64,000 nt of DNA from Manis javanica (lineage: Eukaryota > Chordata > Mammalia > Pholidota > Manidae): the NCBI RefSeq assembly GCF_040802235.1, contig NC_133161.1, forward strand, positions 107,711,001 through 107,775,000. Direction: 5' to 3'. The notes beneath the pieces were generated by a model. That model saw nothing but the letters and a program-made list of their open reading frames with translations. It was not told the origin of the DNA and did no database searches. Each line of letters begins with the position of its first letter. The stretch's first letter is position 1. The translations under genes were made by a program, and so were the position numbers. Below are positions 47,168 to 61,100 of the stretch, piece after piece.

Positions 47168-47503
47168 ATGGTGACATATACAAATTCGAAATTTCAAAGG
47201 AACCAGGTTCAGACCAAAATCTCAAAAACACCAGAAAAAGGCCCAAATGAAACTAAACTCACCAATCTTCCTGAAAGTGAGTACAAAATAAAAATCATGA
47301 ACATGCTCATGGAGGTACAGAAAAATAGTCAAGAACTCAGGGAAGAATTAAGGATGAATATTCAATCATTAAGAAATTCAATATCAGAAATGAAACTTAC
47401 AATGGAGGGATTTAAAAGCAACTTAGATGTAGTAGAAGAGACAGCAAATGGAATACAAATTAGAGCAGAGGAATACAAAGAAGCTGAGGCACAGAAGGAA
47501 AAA
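47168..47503 (+). pseudogene. L1 ORF1 N-terminal half (host L1)
   Basis: Open for 112 codons, with the coiled-coil region (MLMEVQKNSQELREELR and SISEMKLTMEGFKSNLD). It lacks the 11-residue triplication seen in unit 1. It is cut at 47503 by the L1 array, and the rest of ORF1 lies at 57378. Confidence 0.75.
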
Positions 47504-47513
47504 AAGGATCTCT
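47504..47513 (+). repeat. 10-bp target site duplication of the L1 array, left copy
   Basis: AAGGATCTCT is repeated exactly at 57368-57377. The ORF1 frame of the host L1 is broken exactly here. Confidence 0.85.
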
Positions 47514-50500
47514 GGGGCGAAGCCAAGATGGCAGCGTGAGTAGAGCAGCGGAAATCTTCTCCCAAAACCACATATATTTTTGAAAATAAAACAAATACAA
47601 CTATCCCTAAAAGAGAGACCAGAAGACACAGGACAACAGCCAGACTACATCCACACCTGTGAGAACCCAGCACCTTGCAAAGGGGCTAAGATACAAGCCA
47701 CGGCCCAGCAGGACCCGAGCGCCCCTCACCCCAGCTCCCGGTAGGAGGACAGGAGTCAGAGAAGGGAGGGAGAGGGAGCCCAGGACTGATAAACACCCAG
47801 CCCTAGCCATCCTCACCAGAGCGCAGACACAGTGCATGCGTGGGGTGCTGGATACTAGGGAAACAGGACAGTAAGACCTGTGAGCAGGTCCCTGCAGCCG
47901 GAGCCCCAGGGACAAAGAAAAGCAAGTGCTTTTTGGAAGTTCTAAAGGGACAGGGACCCCACAGCTGGACAGAAGCGTCCCGGGAAACTTAGCCCAGCAA
48001 CAAGGAATCCCGGGGAACTCTTGGCACCCTAAACCCTGGATAGCAGGGCAGCTCAGAGGCCCCTCATGGAGATAAACAGCCTCCCGGCCGTTTCCCCTTC
48101 GACACGGCTCCGCCATGTCGGAATAGCAGCCCGAGGCAGGCCATACCTACAGCAACAGCAGAGATAAACTCCATAGTGGCCGGGCAAGAATAAGAAGCCC
48201 TGTCTGTGTGCAGCTGCCCGGCACAAGCCACTAGACGTCACTGTTCTCCCAGAAGAAGAAGGGCACAAACCAACATGAAGAGACGTTCTCCAAGCCGTGA
48301 CTCATGCCAGCTCTGCTAACTATATCTATCGCCATGAAAAGGCAGAATTTAAAGTAGACAAAGATCACAGAGGCAACACCTGAGAACAAGATAGACCTAA
48401 CCAGTCCTCCTCAAAAAGAATTCAAAATAAAAATCATAAACATCCTGAAAGATACAGAGAAATATACAAGAGCTAAGGGATGATGTCCAGAGGGAGATGA
48501 CGAAGTGAAACAATCTTCGGAAGCATTTATAAGCAGAATGGATAAGATGCAAGAGGCCATTGATGGAATGGAAACCAGAGAACAGGAATGCATAGAAGCT
48601 GACACACAGAGAGATAAAAGGATCTCCAGGAATAAAACACTATTAAGAGAACTGTGTAACCAATGCAAATGGAACAATATCCGCATTATAGGGGTCCCGG
48701 AAGAAGAGAGAGAAAAGGGGATAGAAAGTGTCTTTGATGAAATAATTGCTGAAAATTTCCCCAAACAGGGGTAGGAAATAATCGATCAGACCATGGAAGT
48801 ACACTAAACTCCCAAAAGAAAGGACCCAAGGAGGACAACACCAAGACACATAATAATTGAAATGGCAAAGATCAAGGACAAAGACAGAGTTTTAAAGGAG
48901 CTAGAGAGAAGGAAAAGGTCACCTATAAAGGAAAACCCATCAGGCTATCATCAGACTTCCCAACAGAAACCCTACAGGCCAGAAGAGAATGGCATGATAT
49001 ATTTAATTCAATGAAAAAGAAGGGCCTTGAACCAAGAATACTGTATCCAGCACGATTATCATTTAAATATGAAGGAGCAATTAAACAATTCCCAGACAAG
49101 CAAAAGTTGGGGCAATTTGCCTCCCCCACCTCTACAGGATATTTTAGAGGGACTATTCTAGATGGGAGCACTCCTCTAAGACTAAACAGATGTCACCAGA
49201 GAAAATTAAATCACAGCAAAGAAAGCAGACCAACTAAATACTAACTAAAGGCAAAAAATAAAATCAACTACCCACAAAAGCAGTAAAAGGAAACAAATAA
49301 AAAAAAGAGCACAGAATAAAACACCTAACATATAAAGAATGGAAGAGGAGGATTAAGGAAGGGGAGAAATAAAGAATCACCAGACAGTGTTTATAACAGT
49401 TCAATAAGCAAGTTAAGTTATACAGTAAGATACTAAAGAAGCTAACCTTGAACCTTTGGTAACCACGAATCTAAAGCCTGCAATAGCAATAAGTACATAT
49501 CTTTCAATGGCCACCCTAAATGTAAATGGACTGAATGCACCAATCAAAAGACACAGTAATAGAATAGATAAAAAAGCAAGACCCATCTATATGCTGCTTA
49601 CAAGAAACTCACCTTAAACCCAAAGACAGGCACACACTAAAAGTCAAGGGATGGAAAAACATATTTCATGCAAACAACAGAGAGAAGAAAGCAGGGGTTG
49701 CAGTACTAGTATCAGAAAAATAGACTTTAAAACAAAGATAGTAAGAAGAGATAAAGAAGGTCATTACATAATGATAAAGGGCTCAGTCCAAAAACAGGAT
49801 ATAACCATTACAAATATAGATGCACCCAACACAGGAGTACCAGCATATGTGAAACAAATACTAACAGAAGTAAAGAAGGAAATAAAATGCAATGCATTCG
49901 TTTTAGGAGACTTCAAAACACCATTCAATCCAAAGGACAGATCCACCAGGCAGAAAATAAGTAAGGACAAAGAGGCACTGAACAATACATTAGAACAGAT
50001 GGACCTAATAGACATCTACAGAACACTCTACCCAAAAGAACCAGGATACACATTCTTCTCAAGTTCACATGGAAAATTCTCCAGAATAGACCACATACTA
50101 GGTCATAAAAAACTTTAGTAAATTCCAAAAGATTGAAATTCTATCAACCAACTTTTCAGACCACAGGGGTATAAAACTAGAAATAAATTGTACAAAGAAA
50201 ACAAAAAGGCTCACAAACACATGGAGGCTTAACAACATGCTCCTAAATAATCAATGGATCAATGAACAAATAAAATAGAGATCAAGGAATATATGGAAAC
50301 AAATGAAAACAACACCACAAAGCCCCAACTTCTGTGGGGCGCAGCAAAAGCAGTCTTAAGAGGAAAGTATATAGCAACCCAGGCATATTTAAAGAAGGAA
50401 GAACAAACCCAAATGAATAGTCTAATGTCACAATTATCAAAACTGGAAAAAGAAGAACAAATGAGGCCTAAAGTCAGCAGAAGGAGGGACATAATAAAGA

Positions 50501-53500
50501 TCAGAGAAGAAATAAAAAAAATTGAGAAGAATAAAACAATTGAAAAAAATCCATGAAACCAGGAGCTGGTTCCTTGAGAACATAAACAAAATAGATAAGC
50601 CTCTAGCCAAACTTATTAAGAGAAGAAGGGAATCCACACACATTAACAGAATCAAAAACAAGAATGGAAAAATCATGACAGACCCCACAGAAATACAAAG
50701 AATTATTAGAGACTACTATGAAAACCTATATGCTAACAAGCTGGAAAACCTAACCTAGAAGAAATGGTCAACTTCCTAGAAAAATACAAGCTTCCAAGAC
50801 TGACCAAGGAAGAAACACAAAAGTTAAACAAACCAATCATGAGCAAAGAAATTGAAGCGGTAATCAAAAAAACTACCCAAGAACAAAACCCCCAGGCCAG
50901 ACAGATTTACCTCAGAATTTTATCAGACATCCACAGAAGATTTAATACCCATTCTCCTTAAAGTTTTCCAAAAAATAGAAGAGGAGGGAATACTCCCAAA
51001 CTCATTCTATGAAACCGACATCACCCTAATACTAAAACCAGGCAAAGACCCCACAAAAAAGAAAATTACAGACCAATATCTCTGATGAATGTAGATGCAA
51101 AAATACTCAATAAAATATTAGCGAACCGAATTCAAAAATATATCAAAAGGATCATATACCACAACCAAGTGGGATTCATCCCAGGGACGCAAGGATGGTA
51201 CAACATTCGAAAATCCATCAACATCATCCACCACATCAACAAAAAGGACAAAAACCACATGATCATCTCCATAGATGCTGAAAATGCATTCGACAAAATT
51301 CAACATCCATTCATGATAAAAACTCTAAGCAAAATGGGTATAGAGGGCAAGTACCTCAACATAATAATGCCACATATGATAAACCCACAGCAACATCATA
51401 CTGAACAGCAAGAAGCTGAGAGCTTTTACTCTTGAGATCAGGAACAAGACAGGGATGCCCACTCTCCCCACTGTTATTCAACATAGTACTGGAGGTCCTA
51501 GCCACGGAAATTAGACAAAACATAGAAATAAAAGGAATCCAGATTGGTAAAGAAGAAGTTAAACTGTCACTATTTGCAGATGACATGATATTGTACATAA
51601 AAAACCCTAAAGACTACACTCCAAAACTATTAGAACTGATACCGGAATACAGCAAAGTTGCAGGATACAAAATTAACACACAGAAATCTGTGGCTTTCCT
51701 ATACAATAACAATGAACTAACAGACAGAGAAATCAGGAAAACAATTCCATTCACAATTAAATCAAAAAGAATAAAATACCTAGGAATAAACCTAACCAAG
51801 GAAGTGAAAGACCTATACCCTGAAAACTACAAGACACTCAAGAGAAATTAAAGAGGACACTAACAAATGGAAACTCATCCCATTCTCTTGGCTATGAAGA
51901 ATTAATATAGTCAAAATGACCATCCTGCCCAAAGCAATATACAGATTTGATGCAATCCCTATCAAATTACCAGCAACATTCCTCAAAGAACTGGAACAAA
52001 TAGTTCAAAAATTCATATGGAAACACCAAAGACCCTTAAAAGCCAAGGCAAACCTGAGAAAGAAGAATAAAGTGGGGGAATGTCAAACCCCAACTTCAAG
52101 GTCTACTACAAAGCCATAGTAATCAAGACAATTTGGTACTGGCACAAGAACAGAGCCACAGACCAGTGGAACAGATTAGAGACTCCAGACATTAACCCGA
52201 ACATATATGATCAATTAATATTTGATAAAAGGGCCATGGACATATAATGGGGAAAGAACCGTCTATTCAACAGAATAGTGCTGGCAAAACTGGACAGCTA
52301 TATGTAAGAGAATGAAACTGGATCACTGTCTAACCCCATACACAAAAGTAAATTCGAAATGGATCAAAGACCTGAATATCACAATAAAACAATAAAACTA
52401 ATAAAACTCTTAGAAAAAAACACAGGCAAAAATCTCTTAGACATAAACATGAGTGACCTCTTCTTGAACATATCTCCCCGGGCAAGGGAAACAAAAGTAA
52501 AAATGAACAAATGGGACCATATCAAGCTGAAAAGCTTCTGTACAGCAAAGGACACCATCAATAGGACAAAAAGGTATCCTACAGTATGGGAGAATATATT
52601 CATAAATGACACATCCGATAAAGGGTTGACATCCAAAATATATAAAGAGCTCACACACCTCAATAAACAAAAAGCAAATAATGCAATTAAAAATGGGCAG
52701 AGGAGCTGAATAGACAGTTCTCTAAAGAAGAAATTCAGATGGCCAACAGACACATGAAAAGATGCTCCACATCGCTTGTCATCAGAGAAATGCAAATTAA
52801 AACATCAATGAGATATCACCTCAAACCGGTAAGGATTGCCACCATCCAAAAGACAAACAACAACAAATGTTGGCGAGGTTGTGGAGAAAGGGGAACCCTC
52901 CTACACTGCTGGTGAGAATGTAAATTAGTTCAACCATTGTGGAACCATAGTTCAACAATGGTGGTTCCTCAAAATGCTCAAAATAGAAATACCATTTGAC
53001 CCAGGAATTCCACTTCTAGGAATTTAGCCTAAGAATGCAGCACTCCAGTTTGAAAAGGACAGATGCATCCCTATGTTTATCGCTGCACTATTTACAGTAG
53101 CCAAGATATGGAAGCAACCTAAGTGTCCTTCAGTAGATGAATGGATAAAGAAGATGTGGTACATATACACAATGGAATATTATTCAGCGATAAGAAGAAA
53201 ACAAATCCTACAATTTGCAACAACATGGATGGTGCTAGAGGGTATTATGCTCAGTGAAACAAGCCAGGCACAGAAAGACAAGTACCAAATGATTTCCCTC
53301 ATATGTGGAGTATATGAACAAAAGAAAACTGAAGGAACAAAAAAGCAGCAGAAGCACCGAACCCAAGAATGGACTAACAGTTACCAAAGGGAAAGGGACT
53401 GGGGAGGATGGGTGGGAAGGGAGGGATAAGGATGGGAAAAAAGAAAGCAGGCATTACGATTAACATGTATAGTGTGGGGGAGAGGCATGGGAAGGGCTGT

Positions 53501-53648
53501 GAAACACAGAGAATACAAGTAATGATTTTACAGCATCTTACAATGTTGATGGACAGTGACTGTGAACGGGTATGTTGGGGGGAGCCTAGTGAACATAATG
53601 TCCTTCATGTAATTGTAGATTGATGATACCAAAATAAAATTTAAAAAA
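47514..53648 (+). mobile_element. full-length L1 (unit E) inserted in the old L1
   Basis: The 5' UTR begins GGGGCGAAGCCAAGATGGCAG and resembles the 5' end of unit 1, but without the monomer array. ORF1 begins at the ATG at 48334 (MKRQNL, followed by a stop) and is broken by frameshifts to about 49244. ORF2 runs about 49490-53340 in pieces. The 3' UTR ends in AATAAAATTTAAAAAAAA at 53648. It has no retroviral tail. Its left duplication (47504) is not repeated right after its own poly(A) but only after the next two elements. Confidence 0.85.
49490..53340 (+). pseudogene. L1 ORF2 pseudogene of unit E
   Basis: Endonuclease blocks (FVLGDFKTPFNPKDRS), RT blocks ([35 protein letters not shown]) and the C-terminal region ([16 protein letters not shown]) are all recognisable in order. 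There are at least eight frame breaks. It is more decayed than unit 1. Confidence 0.85.
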
Positions 53649-55224
53649 AATATTCAATAAAGGAGCCATGGACATACAATGGGGAAATGAGAGTCTCTTC
53701 AACAGGTGGTGCTGGCAAAACTGGACAGCTACATGTAAGAGAATGAAACTGGACCAATGTCTAACCCCATACACAAAAGTGAATTCAAAATGGATCAAAG
53801 ACCTGAATGTAAGTCATGAAACCATAAAACTCTTAGAGAAAAACATAGGCAAAAATCTCTTGGACATAAACATTAGCGATCTCTTCATGAACATATCTCT
53901 CCAGACAAGAAAAACAAAAGCACAAATGAACAAGTGGGACTATATCAAGCTGAAAAGCTACTGTACAGCAGAGGACACCACCAATCGAACAAAAAGGTAC
54001 CCTACAGTATGGGAGAATATATTCATAAATGACAGATCTGATAAAGGCTTGACATCCAATATATATAAAGAGCTCATGCACCTCAACAAACAAAAAGCAA
54101 ATAATCCAATTAAGAAATGGGCAGAGGAACTGAACAGTTCTCCAAAAAAGATATTCAGATGGCCAACAGACATATGAAAAGATGCTCCACATTGCTAGTT
54201 ATTAGAGAAATGAACATTAAAACCACAATGAGATATCACCTCCCACCAGTAAGGATGGCTACCATCCAAAAGACAAACAACAAGAAATGGCAAGGTTGTG
54301 GACAAAGGGGGAACCCTCCTACCCTGCTGGTGAGAATGTAAATTAGTTCAACCATTGTGGAAAGCAATATCGAGGTTCCACAAAATGCTCAAAATAGACT
54401 TACCATTTGACCCAGGAATTCCACTTCTAGGAATTTACCCTAAGAATGCAGCACTCCAGGTTGAAAAAGACAGATGCACCCCCTATGTTTATCGCAGCAC
54501 TATTTACAATAGCCAAGAAATGGAAGCAAGCTAAGTGTCCATCAGCAGATGAATGGATAAAGAAGATGTGGTACATACACAATGGAATATTATTCAGCCA
54601 TAAGAAAACAAATCTTACCATTTGCAACAACATGGATGGAGCTAGAGGGTATTATGCTCAGTGAAATAAGCCAAGCAGAGAAAGACAAACACCAAATGAT
54701 TTCACTCATCTGTGGAGTATAAGAACAAAGGAAAAACTGAAGGAACAAAACAGCAGCAGAATCACAAAACCCAAGAATGGACTAACAATTACCAAAGGGA
54801 AAGAGACTGGGGCGAATGGGAGGGTAGGGAGGAATAAGGGTGAAGAAGAAGAAAGGGGTGTTATGATTAGCATATATAATGTGGGGGGTTGGGGGAAAGG
54901 GGAGGGCTGTGCAACACAGACAGGACAAGTAGTGATTCTACAACATTTTGCTATGTTGATGAACCGTGACTGTAATGGGGTTTGTGGGGGGGACTTGGTG
55001 TAGGGGAGAGCCTAGTAAACATAATATTCTTCATGTAATTGTAGATTAATGATAACAAAAAAAGGAGGAGGGATTACCCCCTGATAGGATAAAATTAACT
55101 GCAAATCAACGATTAATGAATGCTTTACATATCTTAATTTTGATCTTTTAAAGGGTGTCAGAGGATCAGCTATGGAAGTATATTTTTTCTGATAATATTT
55201 CTTTCTCTTAACAAAAAAAAAAAG

Positions 55225-56536
55225 CAGTTCCTGTGTGGTGTTCTCCAATAGGTTCTTCACAATGGTATAAAGGTCATATCAAAGTGTGGGCAAAGGGTTT
55301 GTTTGTGTTTATACAGAGGATCAAAGCCTAATTTGGCTACCCAGAAAACGAATTAAGATACGATATGAAGAAGAACTTCCAACATCAACACCCTCTGGAA
55401 GAGTCATTCCAGAAGATGATCATCAAAAAACTTCAACAAAGATCCTGGCACTGTTGCAGTTGTAGCTGCATTCATCCCACTGGTTCCTGGACTTGCCATT
55501 GGAATGAAGAAGGAGATATCTAAGCTGGCCTGTGCATACAGTAAAACAACAAATTTGACTGGATCTATGCTGTCGGAACTCTACCAAGAATTAGGAGAAG
55601 TGCAAGTTGCAGTGCTCCAAATCGTGCAACTATAGACTATGTACTGTTAAAAGAACATATGGGATGTGAACAGTTCCCAGGAATGTGTTGTTTTAATTTG
55701 TCCAGTTTTTCTCAAACTATTCAAATTCAGTTAGACAATATCCATCATATTATTGATAAGTTTTCACAAATGTCTAGAGAACCTAACTGGTTTTCTTGGT
55801 TTCACTGGGTATGGCTGGTAACTGTAGGTCTGCTTTTGTTATGTATCTGTATTCCTATTCTGTTAATGTGTGTACGCAATTTAATTAGTAGTTTGTTAAA
55901 ACCTATACATGCTTACGTTACTCTACAAGAAGTTATGTCAAAGAAATAATCAATCTTCCCATTTTTCTTCTGTCTGCTACTTCTATAGCTTTTCTTTTTC
56001 CTTCCTAATTACAACCCTTTAGTAGAATTTGTGCCTCATATCAAAAATTACCGAGTATCATAATTCTTCCAAGTGGTAAACATACCTCAAGACAAACGCT
56101 GGGCATAGAAGCCACAGGGCATAAATCTGCAAAGAAGTAAAAAGCTAACCTTTTCAAAGAATATTGCTTCTCTCTCACTTACCAACTTTACATTTCCCTG
56201 TATGGCCCTGGAAGATGGCTGGTTAGCCAGAGACGGGTAAGATTCCTCAAGGGAGGAACAACCTAAGACAGACACAGTCACAGGAGGCCCATCAGGTGAG
56301 AACTTGGGGATCAACAGAGGTGAGGCTTAGAACCTCACCTCCCTGTTTTGAGAGAAATCTTCTGCATCCTTGGATGTTTTGTTGCCCTTGTCTAGCTTCG
56401 ATTAATACTTAGTCTATAGTCACAGACCTGATCATCTACATTTGCCCTCTTACAGCACTAAATTATGTTTTCTACCTTTATCTTGCATCTACCAACCACT
56501 TCAGCATTTTATTTAAAAAAAATAATAAGGGAGAAA
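55225..56536 (+). pseudogene. retroviral integrase end and envelope TM remnant in unit C
   Basis: The best-kept copy of the captured segment. An integrase-like end (IWLPRKRIK, about 55335) leads, without any SU region, into TM. TM shows a hydrophobic fusion-peptide stretch near 55456-55505, a heptad region and, after a frameshift near 55630, an open 96-codon frame (55659-55949). That frame carries an intact CX6CC motif (CEQFPGMCC), a second heptad region, a membrane anchor (VTVGLLLLCICIPILLMCV) and a short tail. A 3' non-coding stretch and a purine tract (AAGGGAGAAA) lead to the LTR. The frameshift and missing SU make it non-functional as an envelope. Confidence 0.75.
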
Positions 56537-56853
56537 TGTGGGATTCACATATAAATCAAGTATAAAAATCAAATGAATAATCATATCTGACTTGATGGTT
56601 TATAGTTCATGATGCATGATCAAAACCAAAAGTTTCTGTGATATGACTGCCCTTGCACTGTTCACCATGTAAGAACTTATTCACTATGTAAGAATTTGTT
56701 CACCATGTAAGAACTTGTTCGTTATGCTTCAGAAGATTGGAGACTGTTGAGAATTAGGCTTGGGGTTGATTAATGATTGTGCATTGAGTCCCCTATACAG
56801 AATTTTATTGTTGTTAACAACCATTTGATCAATAAATATGAGATGCCCTCTCA
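56537..56853 (+). repeat. retroviral LTR at 3' end of L1 unit C
   Basis: Starts TGTGGGATTC, has AATAAA at 56831-56836 and ends CCCTCTCA 17 bases later, followed by AAAAGAAAAAATAATAAT. It matches the LTRs of units 1 and 2 along its length. Confidence 0.82.
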
Positions 56854-56880
56854 AAAGAAAAAATAATAATAATAATAATT

Positions 56881-57367
56881 TTAAAAAAGAATGAAACCTT
56901 GCCCTGTGTGACAACATGGATGGGCCTTGAGGGCAACGTGACTTAAGTCATAAGTCAGAGAAAGGAAAATACTGTATGATATTACTTATAATATGGAATC
57001 TAAACAAACAAAAACCAAGCTCATAGTTACAGAGAACAGATTGGTGGTTGCCAGAGGCAGGTGGTCAGAGGTGGGCAAAATGGGTAAAGGGAGTCAACAG
57101 ATACAAACTTCCAGTTATAATATAAGTAAGTCATGAGCATATAATGTGCACCATGGCAACTTCAGTTAATAATATTGTATAACATAATTGAAAATTGCTA
57201 AGAGAATAAATCTTAAAAGTTGTCATCACAAGAAAAACATTCTATAAATATGTATGGTGATAAATGTTAACTAGACTTATTGTGGTGGTCATTCTGCAAT
57301 ATATACAAACATCAAATCATTATGTTGTACACCTAAAACTAATAAAATGTTTTATGTGAAAAAAAAT
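56881..57367 (+). mobile_element. 5'-truncated L1 3' end (L1MA/MB-like), unit F
   Basis: Contains the end of ORF2 (ACAACATGGATGGGCC) and a 3' UTR with GTTGTACACCTAAAACTAAT near the end, as in L1MA/MB-type elements, then a poly(A). The AAGGATCTCT duplication follows immediately. Confidence 0.75.
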
Positions 57368-57377
57368 AAGGATCTCT
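57368..57377 (+). repeat. 10-bp target site duplication of the L1 array, right copy
   Basis: AAGGATCTCT, identical to 47504-47513. The ORF1 sequence of the host L1 resumes directly after it. Confidence 0.85.
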
Positions 57378-57960
57378 AAGAATGAAAAAATATTGAGAGA
57401 ATTCTGTGACCAATCCAAACAGAACAATATTCGCATTATAGGGGTACCAGAAGAAGAGAGAGAAAAAGGAATAGAAAGTGTCTTTGAGGAGATAATTGCT
57501 GAAAACTTCCCCAATCTGGGGAAGGAGGTAGTCTCTCAAGCCATGGAGATGCACAGATCTCCCAACACAAGGGACCCAAGGAAGACAACATCAAGACATA
57601 TAATAGCTAAAATGGCAAAGATGAATGATAAGGACAGACTTTTAAAAGAAGTTAGAGAGAGAAAAAAGATCACATACAAGGGAAAACCCATCAGGTGATT
57701 ATCAGACACATCAACAAAAACCACCCTACAGGCCAGAAGGGAGGGGCATATATATATAATGCAAAGAAACAGAAGGGCCTGGAACCAAAACTCTACCTGG
57801 CAAGATTATCATTTAAATTTGAATGAGGGATTAAACAATTTTCAGATAAGCAAAAGCTGAGAGACTTCACATTTCACAAACACCTCTACAGTGCATTTTG
57901 TAGGGACTGCTATAGATGGAAGTGTTCCTAAGGCTAAATGGCTGTTACCAGAGGAAGTAA
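57378..57960 (+). pseudogene. L1 ORF1 C-terminal half (host L1)
   Basis: Continues the ORF1 interrupted at 47503: IRIIGVPEEEREKGIESVF, the RNA-recognition region, then the CTD with frameshifts after 57698. Confidence 0.8.
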
Positions 57961-58198
57961 AACCACAGCAAAGTAGAACAATTAATTACTAAGCAGATGC
58001 AAAATCAAATCAACTACCCCCAAAGTCAATCAAGGGACAAAGAGTACAGAATATGATAACTAATATCTAAAGAATTGAAGAGGAAGAAAATGGAGGAAAA
58101 AGAAAAAAGAACCTTCACATTGAGTTTGTAATAGCATACTAAGTGAGGAAAGTTAGACTGTTAGACAGGAAGAAAGTTGCCCATGAAGGAAGTTACCT

Positions 58199-61100
58199 TT
58201 GGAAACCACGAATCTAAAGCCTGCAGTGGCAATAAGTACATACCTACCGATAATCACCCTAAATGTAAATGGTCTGAATGCACCAATCAAAAGACACAGA
58301 ATCACTGAATGGATAAAAAAAACAAGACCCAACTATATGCTGCCTACAAGAGACTCACTTCAAACCCAAAGAAATACACAGACTGAAAGTAAAGGGATGA
58401 AAAAAGATATTTCACGTAATCAATAGGGAGAAAAAAGCAGGAGTTGCTGTACTTGTATCAGACAAAATAGACTTAAAACAAAGAAATTAACAAGAGACAA
58501 AGAAGGACATTACATAATGACAAAGGGATCATACCAACAAGAGGATATAACCCTAATAAATATCTATGCACCCAACACAGGATCACCTACATATGTGAGA
58601 CAAATACTAACAGAATTAAAGGGGGAAATAGAATGCAATGCATTCATTTTAGGAGACTTCAACACACCATTTACTACAAAAGACAGATCAACCAGACAGA
58701 AAATAAGTAAGGACACAGACACACTGAACAATGTATTAGAAGAGATGGGCTTAACCGACCTCTACAGAACACTCTACCCAAAAGAAACAGGATACACATT
58801 CTTCTCAAGTGTACATGGAACATTTCCAAGAATAGATTCTATACTAGGCCACAAAAAGAGCCTCAGTAAATTCAAAAAGAATGAAATTATACCAACAAGC
58901 TTCTCAGATCACAAAAGCATGAAGCTAGAAATAATTTACATAAAGAAGATGAAAAAGCCCACACATAGAGGCTTAATAACCTTCCCCTAAGTAATCAATG
59001 GATCAATAACCAAATAAAAACAGAGATCAAGCAATATATGGAGAAAAATGACAGGATTCATTTATCTCATTGAATCACTGAACAATTATTCAATGCCGCA
59101 AAATCTGTGGGACACACCGAGGCCATGCTAAGAGGAAGTATACGGCAATACAGGCTTACTCAGAAAAGAAGAACAATCCCAAATGAACAGTCTAAACTCA
59201 CAATAATGAAACTAGAAAAAGTAGAACAAATGAGGCCCAAAGTCAGTACAAGAGGGACATAATAAACATTAGAGCAGAAATAAATAAAATCGGGAAGATT
59301 AAACAACAGAATGAATCAATGAAAGCAGGAGCTGGTCCTTTGAGAAAATAAACAAAATAGATAAACAGCTAGCCAGACTTATCAAGAAAAAAAGAGTTTA
59401 CACACATAAACAGAATCACAAATGAAAAAGGAAAAATCACTATGGACACAACAGAAATATAAAGAATTATGAGAGAATACTATGAAAAATTATATGCTAA
59501 CAAGCTGGATAATCTAGAAGAAATGGACAACTTTCCAGAAAAATACAACCTTACAAGGCTGGCCCACAAAGACACAGAAAATATGAATAGACAAATTACC
59601 AGCAAAGAAACTGAACTGGTGATCAAAAAACTACCCAAGAACAAAACTCCTGAAACAGATGGTTTCACTGCTGAATTTTATTAAACATTTAGTGACGACC
59701 TAATACCCATCCTCCTTAGTTTTCCTAAAAGTAGAAAAGGAGGCAATACTCCAAAACTCATTCTACAAGGCCAACATCCCTCTAATACCAAAACCATACA
59801 AACACACCACAAAAAAAGAAATGACAGACCAATACCCCTGATGAACATAGATGCAAAAATACTCAACAAAATATCAGCAAACCAAATTAAAAAATGCATC
59901 AAAAATACCATCCATCACAATCAAGTGGGATTTACTCCAGGGAAGCAAGGATGGTACAACATTCAAAAATCCATCAACATCATCCACCACATAATCAAAA
60001 AGAAGGACAAAAACCACACGATCATCTCCACAGATGCTGAAAAAGCATTTGACAAAATTCAACATCCACTCATCATAAAAAGTCTCAACAAAATGGGTAT
60101 AGAGGGCAAGTACCTCAACATAATAAAGGTCATATATGACAAACACACAGCCAACATTATACTTAGCAGTGAGAAGCTGAAAGCTTTTCCTTTAAGATTG
60201 GGAACAAGACAAGGATGCCCATGCTCCCCACTTTTATGCAATATAGTTCTAGAGGTCCAAGCCATGGCAATCACACAACGCAAAGAAATAAAAGGCACCC
60301 AGATTGGCAAGGAAAAAATTAAACTGTCCCTCTTTGCAGATGACATGATATTGTACATAAAAAAGCCTAAAGAATCCATTCCAAACCTACTAGAACTAAT
60401 ATCTGAATTCAGTAAAGTTGCAGGATACAAAATTAATACACAGAAATCTGTTGCATTCCTTTATACTAATGATCAAATAGCAGAAAGAGAAATTAGGAAA
60501 ACAATTCCATTCACAATTGTATCAAAAAGAATAAAATACCTAGGAATAAACCTAACCAAGGAAGTGAAAGACTTATACTCTGAAAACTACAAGACACTCA
60601 TGAGAGAAATTAAAGAAGATACCAATAAATGGAAACACATCCCATGCTCGTGGATAGGAAGAATTAATATTGTCAAAATGGCCATCCTGCTTAAAGGAAT
60701 TTACACATTCAATGCACTCCCTATCAATACCAACAGCATTCTTCAATGAAGTAGAGCATATAGTTCTAAAATTCATATGGATCCATAAAAGACCCTGAAT
60801 AGCCGAGGCAATCCTGAGAAGGAAGAATAAAGCAGGGACAACTATGCTCCCCAACTTCAAGCTCTATTACAATGCCACAGTAATCAAGACAATTTGGTAC
60901 TGGCACAAGAACAGACCCATAGACAAATGGAACAGACTAGAGAACCCAGATATAAACCCAAGCACACATGGTCAATTAATATATGATAAAGGAGCCATGG
61001 ACATACAGTGGGGAAATGACAGCCTCTTTAACAGCTGGTGTTGGCATAACTGGACACCTACATGCAAGAGAATGAAACTGGGCTATTGTTTAACCCCATA

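Larger units (their letters stand above)
53649..56880 (+). mobile_element. L1 unit C: 5'-truncated L1-ERV chimera
   Basis: It starts inside ORF2 (GGAGCCATGGACATACAATG, about 53660) directly after the poly(A) of unit E. It runs through the ORF2 end (about 54710) and the L1 3' UTR (to about 55060). It then continues through an A-tract, a linker of about 150 bases and a second A-tract (55213-55224) into retroviral integrase-TM-LTR sequence (55225-56853) and an A/AAT tail. Order, junction and sequence match units 1 and 2. Confidence 0.82.
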
